This document shows, one piece after another, positions 1-8,414 of a stretch of DNA of 17,618 nucleotides; the stretch's first letter is position 1, and each line of letters opens with the position of its first letter. The position numbers and the translations under genes are program-made. Source of the DNA: Paracoccaceae bacterium (GTDB taxonomy: Bacteria > Pseudomonadota > Alphaproteobacteria > Rhodobacterales > Rhodobacteraceae). Where the stretch lies: contig JALSHL010000145.1 in assembly GCA_026982255.1 (NCBI GenBank), positions 1 through 17,618 of the forward strand, written 5' to 3'. Below the pieces are notes generated by a model. It did no database searches. It was not told the DNA's origin and saw only the letters and a program-made list of their open reading frames with translations.

Positions 1-97
1 AAAGAATTCGCGCACCATGACCGAGAAAATGGTCAAAATGAAATACGATCCGGTTGTGCGCAAGCACGTCGAATACAAGGAAGGCAAGATCAAATAG
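1..97 (+). CDS. rpmG: 50S ribosomal protein L33, C-terminal part (5' end outside window)
   Basis: The reading frame begins at base 2 and encodes 31 residues, starting KNSRTMTEKM and ending HVEYKEGKIK, then TAG at 95-97. This is the very conserved C-terminus of bacterial/alphaproteobacterial L33, a small protein of the large ribosomal subunit near the E site. Roughly the first 24 of about 55 residues lie upstream of the window. No zinc-binding CxxC pair is visible in the part shown, which fits the Cys-free type usual in alphaproteobacteria, although the N-terminal pair would be outside the window. It is followed at 127 by a strong intrinsic terminator, so it is the last gene of its transcript. 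Confidence 0.93.
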   Translation, partial: KNSRTMTEKMVKMKYDPVVRKHVEYKEGKIK

Positions 98-126
98 GTC
101 TTCGCCTCTTTTCGGATTTTCAAAAG

Positions 127-152
127 CCGCCGGTTTTTCCGGCGGTTTTTTT
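127..152 (+). terminator. Intrinsic terminator of rpmG
   Basis: The arms CCGCCGG (127-133) and CCGGCGG (139-145) pair perfectly around a five-T loop and are followed by seven Ts (146-152). It lies 29 nt past the rpmG stop. Read on the minus strand the same hairpin is followed by CTTTTG, so it could also weakly stop transcripts coming from the right. Confidence 0.93.
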
Positions 153-175
153 GTGCGCGGGTCGGGGGCGGTTCT

Positions 176-191
176 ACTAAACCGGTTTAGT
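176..191. promoter_or_regulatory. 16-bp perfect palindrome, LacI-operator-like
   Basis: ACTAAACCGGTTTAGT is a perfect 16-bp dyad with a central CG, the shape typical of LacI-family operators. It lies between two convergent genes (rpmG ends at 97, the BI-1 gene ends at 316), so no annotated gene starts next to it. No regulator or target is identifiable in the window; assignment to the LacI family is inference from shape only. Confidence 0.5.
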
Positions 192-218
192 GGCTCGAAG
201 GCGAGGGGTTAACAATCC

Positions 219-234
219 ATTAAACCGGATTTGT
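219..234. promoter_or_regulatory. Second, degenerate copy of the 16-bp palindrome
   Basis: ATTAAACCGGATTTGT matches the palindrome at 176-191 in 13 of 16 positions. The two are 43 bp apart centre to centre, close to four helical turns. It is followed directly by another dyad, GTGGTT (233-238) and AACCAC (244-249) around five bases. Together they make a compact, operator-like cluster with no adjacent start codon. Confidence 0.4.
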
Positions 235-263
235 GGTTTTGTTAACCACGGAACAGCAGGCAA

Positions 264-291
264 CAAAAAAGGCCGGAGCAAACTCCGGCCT
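264..291 (-). terminator. Intrinsic terminator of the BI-1 gene
   Basis: On the minus strand AGGCCGGAG (291-283) pairs perfectly with CTCCGGCCT (278-270) around a four-base loop, followed by a run of Ts (269-264, one interrupted). It begins 24 nt after the stop codon of the Bax inhibitor-1 family gene. Confidence 0.92.
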
Positions 292-315
292 CTCGTGTAT
301 CTGTGGCGTTGCGCG

Positions 316-1083
316 CTAGTTGCGGTTGCCGAACAGGCGCAGCAGCATCAGGAACAGGTTGATGAAGTCCAGATAGAGGCTCAGCGCCCCGTAGACTGCC
401 ATCTTGCCGGCCATCGCCTCGCCGTTGGGCTGGGTGCGGACCTGCAGATACTCGTTCTTGATCTTCTGCGTGTCATAGGCCGTCAGGCCGGCGAAGATCA
501 GCACGCCGAGGGCGGAGACCGCGAACATCACGGCGGAGCTTTGCAGGAAGATGTTGACGATCGACGCCACGATGATGCCGACCAGCCCCATGAACAGGAA
601 GCTGCCCCAGCCGGAGATGTCTTTCTTGGTGGTATAGCCCCAGAGCGACAGGCTGGCGAAGGCAATCGCGGTGATGAAGAACGTCTGCGCGATCGAGAAG
701 CCGGTATAGACCACGAAGATCGAGCTGATCGACAGGCCCATCACGGCGGCGAAAGCGTAGAAGAACATCTGCGCGCCGGACTGCGACATGCGGTTCACGG
801 CGGCCCCGAACATGAAGACCATGATCAGCGGGGCGAACATGATCAGATACATCAGCGGCGAGGAGAACATCGCCTGGATCACACCGTAGGACAGGAAGCG
901 TGTCGGCTCGCCCGCCATGGCGGATTTCAGATCCATACCGACGAAATAGGAAACAATGCCGGTGACGATCAGGCCAACGGACATCAGGCCATAGACCTTG
1001 TTCATATGTGCCCGCAAACCCGCGTCGATTTCCGCTGTGCGGACTCCGGCACCGGCGCGGCGGACAGTATCAAATTCGGCCAT
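316..1083 (-). CDS. Bax inhibitor-1 (BI-1)/YccA family integral membrane protein
   Basis: This is a 255-residue protein of about seven hydrophobic segments after a soluble N-terminus of roughly 28 residues. It carries the BI-1 hallmarks near the C-terminus: AYDTQKIKNEY (from about 202, with the conserved Asp204) and ALSLYLDFINLFLMLLRLFG (Asp239). In structurally studied bacterial BI-1 relatives a pair of conserved C-terminal aspartates gates a pH-sensitive calcium leak; the physiological role in alphaproteobacteria is not settled. The start at 1083 is supported by GGAGGG five to ten bases upstream. It is monocistronic: its own promoter-like region lies upstream and an intrinsic terminator downstream. 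Length is normal for the family. Confidence 0.93.
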   Translation of the reverse strand: MAEFDTVRRAGAGVRTAEIDAGLRAHMNKVYGLMSVGLIVTGIVSYFVGMDLKSAMAGEPTRFLSYGVIQAMFSSPLMYLIMFAPLIMVFMFGAAVNRMSQSGAQMFFYAFAAVMGLSISSIFVVYTGFSIAQTFFITAIAFASLSLWGYTTKKDISGWGSFLFMGLVGIIVASIVNIFLQSSAVMFAVSALGVLIFAGLTAYDTQKIKNEYLQVRTQPNGEAMAGKMAVYGALSLYLDFINLFLMLLRLFGNRN

Positions 1084-1109
1084 CAGGACCCTCCATAAGT
1101 TAAACCGAA

Positions 1110-1126
1110 GCGCAACGGCGTTGCGC
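1110..1126. repeat. Perfect 7-bp inverted repeat in the BI-1 leader
   Basis: GCGCAAC (1110-1116) and GTTGCGC (1120-1126) form a perfect dyad with a three-base centre. It sits between the likely -10 element (1135-1142) and the ribosome binding site, so it would form a hairpin at or near the 5' end of the mRNA, or serve as an operator. No T run follows. Confidence 0.55.
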
Positions 1127-1134
1127 GTGTGCGC

Positions 1135-1165
1135 TACATATTGGCACGAAACAGTGCCTTTTCAA
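1135..1165 (-). promoter_or_regulatory. Sigma70-like promoter of the BI-1 gene
   Basis: On the minus strand TTGAAA (1165-1160) is followed after 17 to 19 bases by AATATG/ATATGT/TATGTA (1142-1135). The spacer contains a dyad, GGCAC (1143-1147) and GTGCC (1154-1158) around six bases, a plausible repressor site. Placement is about 50 bp upstream of the start codon. Prediction by eye only. Confidence 0.45.
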
Positions 1166-1198
1166 GGGTTAGCGGGCATTCCGGGGCGGTTTTTCCTC

Positions 1199-3723
1199 TT
1201 ATTCGCGGGCGCGCAGCACCCGTGCGGGGCGGGCCGACAGGGGGCGCCATGCGAAGGCCAGACCGGCGAGCAGGCTGGCGAGGGCACCCCCCGAGACGAT
1301 CAGCAGGGCCGAGGGCAGGTCGAAGCGGAATGCCACGTCCATGATGTTGGTCATCACGGCCCACCCTGCCAGCGCGCCTGCGCCGATAGCCACAAGCCCC
1401 GCCGCTCCGCCGAGGATGGCAGAGCGCAGGGCGAAGCTTGCGAGGATGCGCGGACGGGTAGCGCCGAGGGTTTTGAGCAGGGCGGCCTCGTAAATGCGCT
1501 GGCGCTCGCCGGCGGCGGCGGCGCCGATCAGCACGGTGAAACCGGTGAGCAGGGTCACCGCCGCGCCCCAGCGGATGGCTGCGGCGATCCCGTCGAGCAT
1601 CTTGCTTACCCGCTCGACCGCGTCGGTGATGCGGATGGCGGTGATATTGGGGTAGGCGGTGGCGAGGGCGTCCAGCAGCGGCGCGTCGGCCTGTTCGTCG
1701 CCATAGACGGTGGCGATATAGCTGTGCGGGGCGGCCTGTAGCGCGGCGGGGTTGACGATCATCACGAAATTGATGCCCATCGAGGAAAAATCCGCTCTGT
1801 GGAAGGCGACAACCGTTGCGGTCAGGTCGCGGCCCAGCACGTTGACGGTGACCTTGTCGCCGAGTTTCAATCCCAGTTCCCCGGCATCATGGGCGGAAAA
1901 GCTCATCTGCGGTTCGCCGGTGTAGTCTTCCGGCCACCATGCGCCCGCGACGATATCGTTGCCCTCCGGCGGGGTGGCGGCGTAGGTGATGCCGCGGTCG
2001 CCCTCCAGCACCCAGCTTTCGCCCAGAGCCTCGGCCGCGGGGATGCCGTTGACCTTCGATAGGATGCCGCGCAGCATCGGGGCGGTCTGGATTTTATCGA
2101 TACCTTCGGTGGTTCGGGCGATGGTGTTGAAGCCCTCGAACTGGTCCTTCTGGATATCGACGAAGAAATAGGAGGGGGCGACGGCGGGCAGCTCCTCGGT
2201 TATCGCGCGGCGCATGTTGGTGTCGATCTGGCCGATGGTGGCCAGCACCGCAAGGCCGAGGCCGAGCGAGAGGATCACCGATCCGGCCTCGCCCCCCGGG
2301 CCGCCGATGGCCCCGAGGGCCAGCCGCAGGACGGGGCGGCCACGGGTCAGGCGGCTGCGCGAGAGGCGACGGGCGAGGGCCTTGGTCAGCATTGCGGTCA
2401 GCAGTAGCGCGCCAAGGGCGAGGATGACGCCGAAAGCGGACCAGAGCGCCAGTTTCGGTACGCCGGAAAACCACGCGGCAGAGGCGACCAGCAGGGCCGA
2501 GAGCGCCGCCGTCAGCAGGATGAAATACCAGCGCGGCGCGCGTCGTGTGCGGCTTGCTTCGTCGCGGAACAGGCTGGCGGCGCGGATGTTGAGGGCGCGG
2601 CCCAGCGGCCAGATGGAGAAGATCGCGGCGGTGAGCAGGCCGTAGACGCCGGCCTCGATCATCGGGGCGGGATAGACGGCAAAACGGGCGGGCACCGGCA
2701 GGGCGTCGCTGAACAGCGGGCCGAGCAGGATCGGCAGGCCGACGCCCAGAATCAGGCCGAGCGCGATGCCGAGCAGGGCGAGCATGCCGATTTGCAGCAG
2801 GTAGATGCCGAAGATGGTGCCGCTGCCTGCGCCCAGCGTTTTCAGCGTTGCGATCACCGGTTTCTTGGCGTCGAGATAGGCGCGCACCGCGGCCGAGACC
2901 CCGACGCCGCCGACCGCCAGCCCGGCGAGGCCGACGATGACGAGGAAAGCGCCCATGCGCTCGACAAAGCGGCTGAGCGAGGGGGTGGCGTCGCGGGTGT
3001 CGCTCCATTGCATACCGCGATCCGCCAGCGCGGTTTCGGCGGCGGTTTTCAGGGTTTCGAGGTTGGTTCCGGCGGGCAGTTTCAGGCGGTATTTGCCGGT
3101 GAACAGCGTGCCGGGGGCGAGCAGTCCGGCGGATTTGGCGGCGTCGAGCGAGACGATAACACGCGGGCCGAAGGAGAAACCGCCGGTGGCACTGTCGGGC
3201 TCGTTGGTCAGGATGGCGCTCAGCCGGAAGTCGGCGTTGCCGAGGCGCAGGGTGTCGCCAATGCGCAGGTTCAGGCGTTCCACGAGGGTGTTGGCGGCGA
3301 CCAGACCGGCGCGACCGTCAACGGTGGCCAGCGCGTCCTGTGCCGTGATGTCGGGCGAGAGACCGAGGCTGCCGTAAAGCGGATAGAGGGCATCGACGCC
3401 CTTGACCTGCACCAGTGCGCGCTGGCGTTCCCCGTCGCGGGTCAGGGTGACCATGGAGCGGAAATCGGCCACTTCGGAGGTGGCAAGGGCGTTTTCGGCC
3501 ATCCATGCACGCTCGGTCGCGTCGGCAAAACGGTAGGTGAAGGCGATTTCCGCGTCGCCGCCGAGCAGGGCCGCGGATTCGCCGGACAATCCGCGCTCGA
3601 TGGCGGTGCGCACGGAGCCGACGGCGGCGATGCCGGCGACGCCCAGCGTCAGGCAGAGCAGGAAGATGCGGAAGCCCTTCAGCCCGCCGCGCAGCTCGCG
3701 AAAGGCGATGCGGAGGGCGGCGC

Positions 3724-3727
<4 letters not shown>
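1199..3727 (-). CDS. ybbP: ABC transporter permease, FtsX/MacB-like domain family (YbbP type)
   Basis: This 842-residue membrane protein has one N-terminal membrane segment (about 19-41) and then a large extracytoplasmic region. A first FtsX-type block follows (about 250-340, ending in several further helices), then a central group of helices, a second extracytoplasmic region, and a C-terminal FtsX block with GERQRIYEAALLKTLGATR. That is the two-FtsX architecture of YbbP (about 800 residues in E. coli), a type VII ABC permease family. Its start ATG (3727-3725) overlaps the stop of the ATPase gene as ATGA, so the two are translationally coupled. The substrate is not known; proposed roles involve lipid or lipoprotein handling at the envelope. 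It is probably the last gene of its operon; no clear terminator is seen after it. Confidence 0.92.
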
Positions 3728-4393
<666 letters not shown>

Positions 4394-4395
<2 letters not shown>

Positions 4396-5050
4396 GGGGT
4401 GGAAGACCTTCGGAATTTGGGGCGTTGTGTTTGTAGCTATGCTTTCATGGCAGGCTATGCCAGCGGCGGCGGCGGAAAAAGTCACAATCGTGGCATTCGG
4501 CGACTCGCTGACGCAGGGTTACGGGCTGGCCGAGGCCGACGGGTTTGTGCCGCAGTTGCAGGCGTGGCTGGCGGCGAACGGGGCGCCGGATGTGGTGCTG
4601 GTCAATGCCGGAGTGAGCGGGGACACCACGGCGGGCGGGCTGGCGCGGATCGACTGGACGCTGGGCGAGGATGTCGACGGGGTGATAGTGGCGCTGGGTG
4701 GTAATGACCTGTTGCGCGGGCTGTTTCCCGAGGACAGCCGCGCCAATCTGGACGGAATTCTGGCGGCGGTGACGGGCAGGGGGCTGCCGGTGATGCTGGT
4801 CGGGTTGCCGGCGCCGAAGAACTACGGACCGGAGTTCGAGGCGGCGTTTGCGGCGATGTATCCGGAGCTGGCAGAGAAATACGGTGCGGTATTCTATGCC
4901 AATTTTCTGGCGGGAATTTCCAAAGGGGGACTGCCGGATCTGGCGCTGATGCAGGCCGATGCGACGCATCCGGGCGCCGAAGGTGTGGCGCGGATTGTGG
5001 CGGATATGGGGCCGAAGGTGTTGGAACTGGTCGCGCGGGCGCGTCAGTAG
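4394..5050 (+). CDS. tesA: Secreted GDSL-type esterase/arylesterase (TesA-like)
   Basis: This is a 218-residue SGNH hydrolase. An N-terminal signal peptide has Lys4, a hydrophobic core, and an AAAA run around residue 27. Block I is AFGDSL with nucleophile Ser38, block II is NAGVSGDT (Gly73 oxyanion), block III is GGND (Asn104), and block V is DATHP with Asp189 and His192. Thus all catalytic and oxyanion residues are present. Family members such as E. coli TesA cleave thioesters, lysophospholipids and aryl esters in the periplasm. Divergent placement with ybbAP is the same as in E. coli, which supports the name. The 3' end overlaps the convergent hisN gene by seven bases (5044-5050). Confidence 0.93.
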
Positions 5051-5838
5051 GCGCGCAGGATGGCCAGTGCTTCGGCGTGGAGGGCCTTGCTGCCTGCGGC
5101 GAGCAGGCGGCCGCCGTTGTGGGCGGGGTTGCCTTGCCAGTCGGTGACGATGCCGCCGGCGTTTTCGATCACCGCAATCGGCGCCTGCACGTCGTAGGGG
5201 TTCAGCTGCGCCTCGATAACCAGATCGATCTGGCCCATGGCAAGCAGGGCGTAGGCGTAGCAATCCATACCGTATCGGGTTAGGCGGGCGCGGGCGCTGA
5301 CGGCCTCGAAGCCCTGTCGCTCTGCGGGGGTGCCGACTTCGGGGAATGTGGTGAACAGGGTGGCTTCGGCCAGCGGGGTGTGGCGGGTGGCGATGGGCCG
5401 TGTCGCCTGCGCTGTGGTCAGGGTGGCTTGCCCGAAAGCGCCGGTGAAGCGTTCGCCGATATAGGGCTGGTCGATCAGGCCGAGGACCGGCGCCGCGCCG
5501 GCGTTCAGCCCGACGAGGACCCCCCAGGAGGGCGCGCCGGAGATGAAGGCACGGGTGCCGTCGATCGGGTCGAGCACCCATGTCAGGCCGGAGGTGCCGG
5601 ATTTCGCGCCGAACTCCTCGCCCAGAATGGCGTCGTCGGGGCGGCGGGTGGCGAGGATGTTGCGCATGGCGGTTTCGGCCACGCGGTCGGCCACGGTGAC
5701 GGGATCGAAGGCGGCAGGGTCCTTGTTGTCGGTGGCAAGCGGGGTGCGGAAGTAGGGCAGGATGACGGCGCGCGCCGCATCTGCCAGCGCGTTGGCGGTG
5801 GCGAGCAGTTCGTTTTGCAGTTCCGGTGTCATGCGCAT
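5044..5838 (-). CDS. hisN: Inositol monophosphatase family histidinol-phosphatase
   Basis: This is a 264-residue phosphatase of the IMPase fold. Metal-binding motifs are in order: DPVTVADR (45-52), GEE (Glu74), WVLDPIDGTRAF (87-97, with Asp90 and Asp93), and NPYDVQAPIAVIENAGG (Asp216). The DGTRAFISGAPSWG stretch resembles the HisN-type subgroup, which removes phosphate from L-histidinol phosphate in histidine synthesis. A general inositol-phosphatase role cannot be excluded. No other his genes are in the window. I chose the ATG at 5838; the large upstream extension of the open frame is unlikely. Its Shine-Dalgarno (GGGGA, 5866-5870 or, nearer, within the arm complement) lies inside a terminator hairpin, see that entry. 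Convergent overlap with the esterase gene is seven bases. Confidence 0.85.
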   Translation of the reverse strand: MRMTPELQNELLATANALADAARAVILPYFRTPLATDNKDPAAFDPVTVADRVAETAMRNILATRRPDDAILGEEFGAKSGTSGLTWVLDPIDGTRAFISGAPSWGVLVGLNAGAAPVLGLIDQPYIGERFTGAFGQATLTTAQATRPIATRHTPLAEATLFTTFPEVGTPAERQGFEAVSARARLTRYGMDCYAYALLAMGQIDLVIEAQLNPYDVQAPIAVIENAGGIVTDWQGNPAHNGGRLLAAGSKALHAEALAILRAY

Positions 5839-5873
5839 AAAAAATCCCCGTGGCCTGTTGGTCACGGGGATTT
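5838..5873 (-). terminator. Terminator of the XRE gene that contains the hisN ribosome binding site
   Basis: On the minus strand AAATCCCCGTG (5873-5863) pairs perfectly with CACGGGGATTT (5852-5842) around ten bases, and runs into a T tract that ends at the hisN ATG. The GGGGA in the 3' arm (5849-5845) is the only Shine-Dalgarno-like sequence before the hisN start, seven or so bases away. So the hairpin could both end XRE transcripts and hide the hisN ribosome binding site. Folding is by eye. Confidence 0.8.
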
Positions 5874-5909
5874 CACATGTTGGTCGGCCAGTCAATCGGC
5901 CGGAAGGCC

Positions 5910-6296
5910 CTAGGCGGCGTTTTCGCCGAGCACGCGGGCCAGATCGAACAGGCGGCGGCGCTGCTGTTCGGGGATGTTGTAATAGGCGCGCACCAGTTCG
6001 AGGGCCTCTTTGTCGGCCAGCAGATCGCCCTGCAGCTTGTCCTCGGAAGTGGCCTTGTGCACCAGATCGTCGGCGGCTGTATCCAGACCCTCGAAGAAGA
6101 AGCTGATCGCGACGTCGAGTGCAGCGGCTATGTCCCAGAGACGGGAGGCGCTGACGCGGTTCATGCCGGTTTCGTATTTCTGGATCTGCTGGAACTTGAT
6201 TCCGACGATCTCGCCCAGTTGTTGCTGGGTCATACCCACCATCCAGCGGCGGTGACGAATGCGTTTGCCTACATGTACGTCTACAGGGTGTTTCAT
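5910..6296 (-). CDS. XRE-family transcriptional regulator (PraR-like)
   Basis: This is a 128-residue cytoplasmic DNA-binding protein. The Cro/C1-type helix-turn-helix spans about residues 8-62, with TQQQLGEIVGIKFQQIQKYE (23-42) as the core and GMNRVSASRLWDIAAALDV after it. The remaining half is acidic and helical (possible dimerisation region, with LVRAYYNIPEQQRRRLFDLARVL). The sequence looks like the strongly conserved regulator found in Rhodobacterales and rhizobia (PraR group, linked there to attachment and quorum sensing). The ATG at 6296 has GGAG nine bases upstream. It is followed by an intrinsic terminator; the upstream region has repeated TTGCA elements that could be its own operator. 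Confidence 0.88.
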   Translation of the reverse strand: MKHPVDVHVGKRIRHRRWMVGMTQQQLGEIVGIKFQQIQKYETGMNRVSASRLWDIAAALDVAISFFFEGLDTAADDLVHKATSEDKLQGDLLADKEALELVRAYYNIPEQQRRRLFDLARVLGENAA

Positions 6297-6567
6297 TTAC
6301 TGTACTCCAGATATTAGCGTGGGAATTTGTCCCTATGCCTGTAACCATGCAAGAATTGTGCCAGTTTTGCAATTTGGAATGGATTTTTTTAGAACAAAAC
6401 TAAAAATAATATTAACACTATGTAATATATATGTATTTTATCCATTTGTCTCGGGCGGCATTTCCCGATGGCGGAATCGTGCCGTCGGCATGTGTTTGAT
6501 ATTCCCCCGCTGCCCGTTGCATTTTGCAATGACAGGGGGGAATGATTGCATATCGCGATACGCCGGG
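6297..6567. promoter_or_regulatory. Intergenic region upstream of the XRE gene, AT-rich, with repeated TTGCA elements
   Basis: No gene is visible here. The part 6376-6442 is strikingly AT-rich compared with the rest of the window. The pentamer TTGCA/TGCAA occurs at 6348-6352, 6367-6372, 6517-6521, 6525-6529 and 6546-6550; the 9-mer TTTTGCAAT occurs twice (6365-6373 and 6522-6530). A 10-bp palindrome TATCGCGATA lies at 6551-6560. The XRE promoter must lie in this region, but no convincing -35/-10 pair is evident. Confidence 0.5.
6501..6543. repeat. 43-nt imperfect hairpin downstream of typA
   Basis: ATTCCCCC (6501-6508) pairs with GGGGGAAT (6536-6543) and CTG (6510-6512) with CAG (6533-6535) after one bulged base. 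Inside, TTGCA (6517-6521) pairs with TGCAA (6525-6529) around TTT. It starts 25 nt past the typA stop and could stabilise or end that mRNA, but no T run follows on either strand, so it is not a standard intrinsic terminator. Confidence 0.6.
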
Positions 6568-8388
6568 TCAGGCTTCGAGCTTCTTCGCTTCGCGTTTGCG
6601 CTCGTGCGGATCCAGATGCCGTTTGCGCAGACGGATGTTTTTCGGCGTGACCTCGACCAGTTCGTCGTTGTCGATATAGGCGATGGCCTCCTCCAGCGAC
6701 ATGCGGGTCGGGGTGGTCAGCACCACGGCCTCGTCCTTGCCCGAGGCGCGGACGTTGGAGTGTTTCTTGCCCTTGATCGGGTTGACCTCCAGATCGTTGC
6801 CGCGCGAATGCTCGCCGATGATCATGCCCTGATAGACCTTTTCCTGCACACCGATGAAGAACTTGCCGCGGTCCTCCAGATTGAACAGGGCATAGGCGAC
6901 GGATTCGCCGTCCTCCATCGAGATCAGAACACCGGCGCGCCGGCCTTCGATCGGGCCTTTGTAGGGGGCCCATTCGTGGAAAATGCGGTTGATGACGCCG
7001 GTGCCGCGCGTGTCGGTCAGGAATTGCCCGTGATAGCCGATCAGCCCGCGCGAGGGCACATGGGCCACGATGCGGGTCTTGCCGACACCGCCCGGGCGCA
7101 TTTCCACCAGCTCGCCCTTGCGCTGGGTCAGTTTCTCGATCACCGCGCCGGAATATTCGTCGTCCACGTCTACGGTGACTTCCTCGATTGGTTCGTGGCG
7201 CACGCCGTCGATGTCGCGGAACAGCACCTGCGGGCGCGAGATCGACAGTTCGAACCCTTCGCGGCGCATGTTTTCGATCAGCACACCCATTTGCAGCTCG
7301 CCGCGGCCGTGGACCTCGAACGCGTCGCCGCCGGGGGTGTCGTTGACGCGGATGGCGACGTTGGATTCGGCCTCTTTCAGCAGGCGGTCGCGGATGACGC
7401 GGGATTGCACCTTGTCACCGTCGCGTCCGGCGAGCGGCGAGGTGTTGATACCGAAGGTTACGGTGATGGTGGGCGGGTCGATCGGCTGTGCCGGAATAGC
7501 CTCGGTTACATCCTTGTCGCAGAGCGTGTCGGCCACGGTGGCGGTTTTCATGCCGGCGATGGCGACGATGTCGCCCGCCTCGCCCGCGTCGATCGGGGAT
7601 TGTTCGAGGCCGCGATAGGCCAGAACCTTGGTGACGCGGAAATTCTCGATCAACTCGCCCTCGCGGCTGATGGCCTTGATGTTGTCGCCGGCCTTGACGG
7701 TGCCGGATTCGACGCGGCCGGTCAGCAGGCGACCGAGGAAGGCGTCGCCGCCGAGCGTGGTGGCCAGCATGCGGAACGGTTCGTCGCGGTGCGCGATCTG
7801 TGCCGGGGCAGGGACGTGTTCGATGATCAGTTCCATCATCGCTTTCAGATCCTTGCGCGGCCCGTCCAGTTCCGCATCGGCCCAGCCGGAGCGGCCCGAG
7901 GCGTAAAGCACGGGGAAATCAAGCTGGTCGTCGTCGGCGCCGAGGTTGGCGAACATGTCGAAAACCTCGTCCAGCGCACGGTCCGGCTCGGCGTCGTGTT
8001 TGTCCACCTTGTTCAACACCACGATCGGGCGCAGGCCGAGCGCCAGCGCCTTGGCGGTCACGAATTTGGTTTGCGGCATCGGGCCTTCGGCGGCGTCCAC
8101 CAGCAGGATCACGCCGTCGACCATGGAGAGGATGCGCTCCACCTCGCCGCCGAAATCGGCGTGGCCGGGGGTGTCGACGATATTGACGCGCACGCCGTCC
8201 CATTCAACCGAGGTGGCCTTGGCAAGAATGGTGATGCCGCGTTCCTGCTCCAGATCGTTGGAGTCCATCGCCCGTTCCTGCTGGGTCTCGTTATCGCGAT
8301 AGAGACCGGACTGTTTCAGAATCTCGTCCACCAGCGTGGTTTTGCCGTGGTCGACGTGGGCGATGATAGCGACGTTACGCATATCCAT
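6568..8388 (-). CDS. typA: Ribosome-associated translational GTPase TypA/BipA
   Basis: This 606-residue protein has the full length usual for TypA. The G1 motif is AHVDHGKT (10-17), G2 is RGITI (50-54), G3 is DTPGH (72-76), and G4 is NKVD (126-129). The EF-G-like domains II, III and V and the TypA-specific C-terminus follow, ending in RKRHLDPHERKREAKKLEA. It acts on the 70S or 50S ribosome and is needed for growth under cold and other stress and for 50S assembly. The start is the ATG at 8388 (MDMRNVAIIAHVDHG), preceded by AAGGAAA; an open extension to 8478 has no family counterpart. It is monocistronic and divergent from the MFS gene, with a stable hairpin in its leader. Confidence 0.97.
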   Translation of the reverse strand: MDMRNVAIIAHVDHGKTTLVDEILKQSGLYRDNETQQERAMDSNDLEQERGITILAKATSVEWDGVRVNIVDTPGHADFGGEVERILSMVDGVILLVDAAEGPMPQTKFVTAKALALGLRPIVVLNKVDKHDAEPDRALDEVFDMFANLGADDDQLDFPVLYASGRSGWADAELDGPRKDLKAMMELIIEHVPAPAQIAHRDEPFRMLATTLGGDAFLGRLLTGRVESGTVKAGDNIKAISREGELIENFRVTKVLAYRGLEQSPIDAGEAGDIVAIAGMKTATVADTLCDKDVTEAIPAQPIDPPTITVTFGINTSPLAGRDGDKVQSRVIRDRLLKEAESNVAIRVNDTPGGDAFEVHGRGELQMGVLIENMRREGFELSISRPQVLFRDIDGVRHEPIEEVTVDVDDEYSGAVIEKLTQRKGELVEMRPGGVGKTRIVAHVPSRGLIGYHGQFLTDTRGTGVINRIFHEWAPYKGPIEGRRAGVLISMEDGESVAYALFNLEDRGKFFIGVQEKVYQGMIIGEHSRGNDLEVNPIKGKKHSNVRASGKDEAVVLTTPTRMSLEEAIAYIDNDELVEVTPKNIRLRKRHLDPHERKREAKKLEA

Positions 8389-8414
8389 GGGTGTGTTTCC
8401 TTCAAAAATACGAG

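Noticed and set aside
190..1098. 302-codon plus-strand frame over the BI-1 gene
   Set aside because: It is the antisense of an unmistakable BI-1 membrane protein; the translation is rich in His, Glu and Gly without any domain.
5910..6296. XRE regulator as part of a toxin-antitoxin or phage module
   Set aside because: No toxin, integrase or phage gene is nearby and the sequence matches a conserved chromosomal alphaproteobacterial regulator.
6551..6560. TATCGCGATA palindrome
   Set aside because: A single 10-bp palindrome right after the typA stop; such short dyads are expected by chance, and no second copy was seen.
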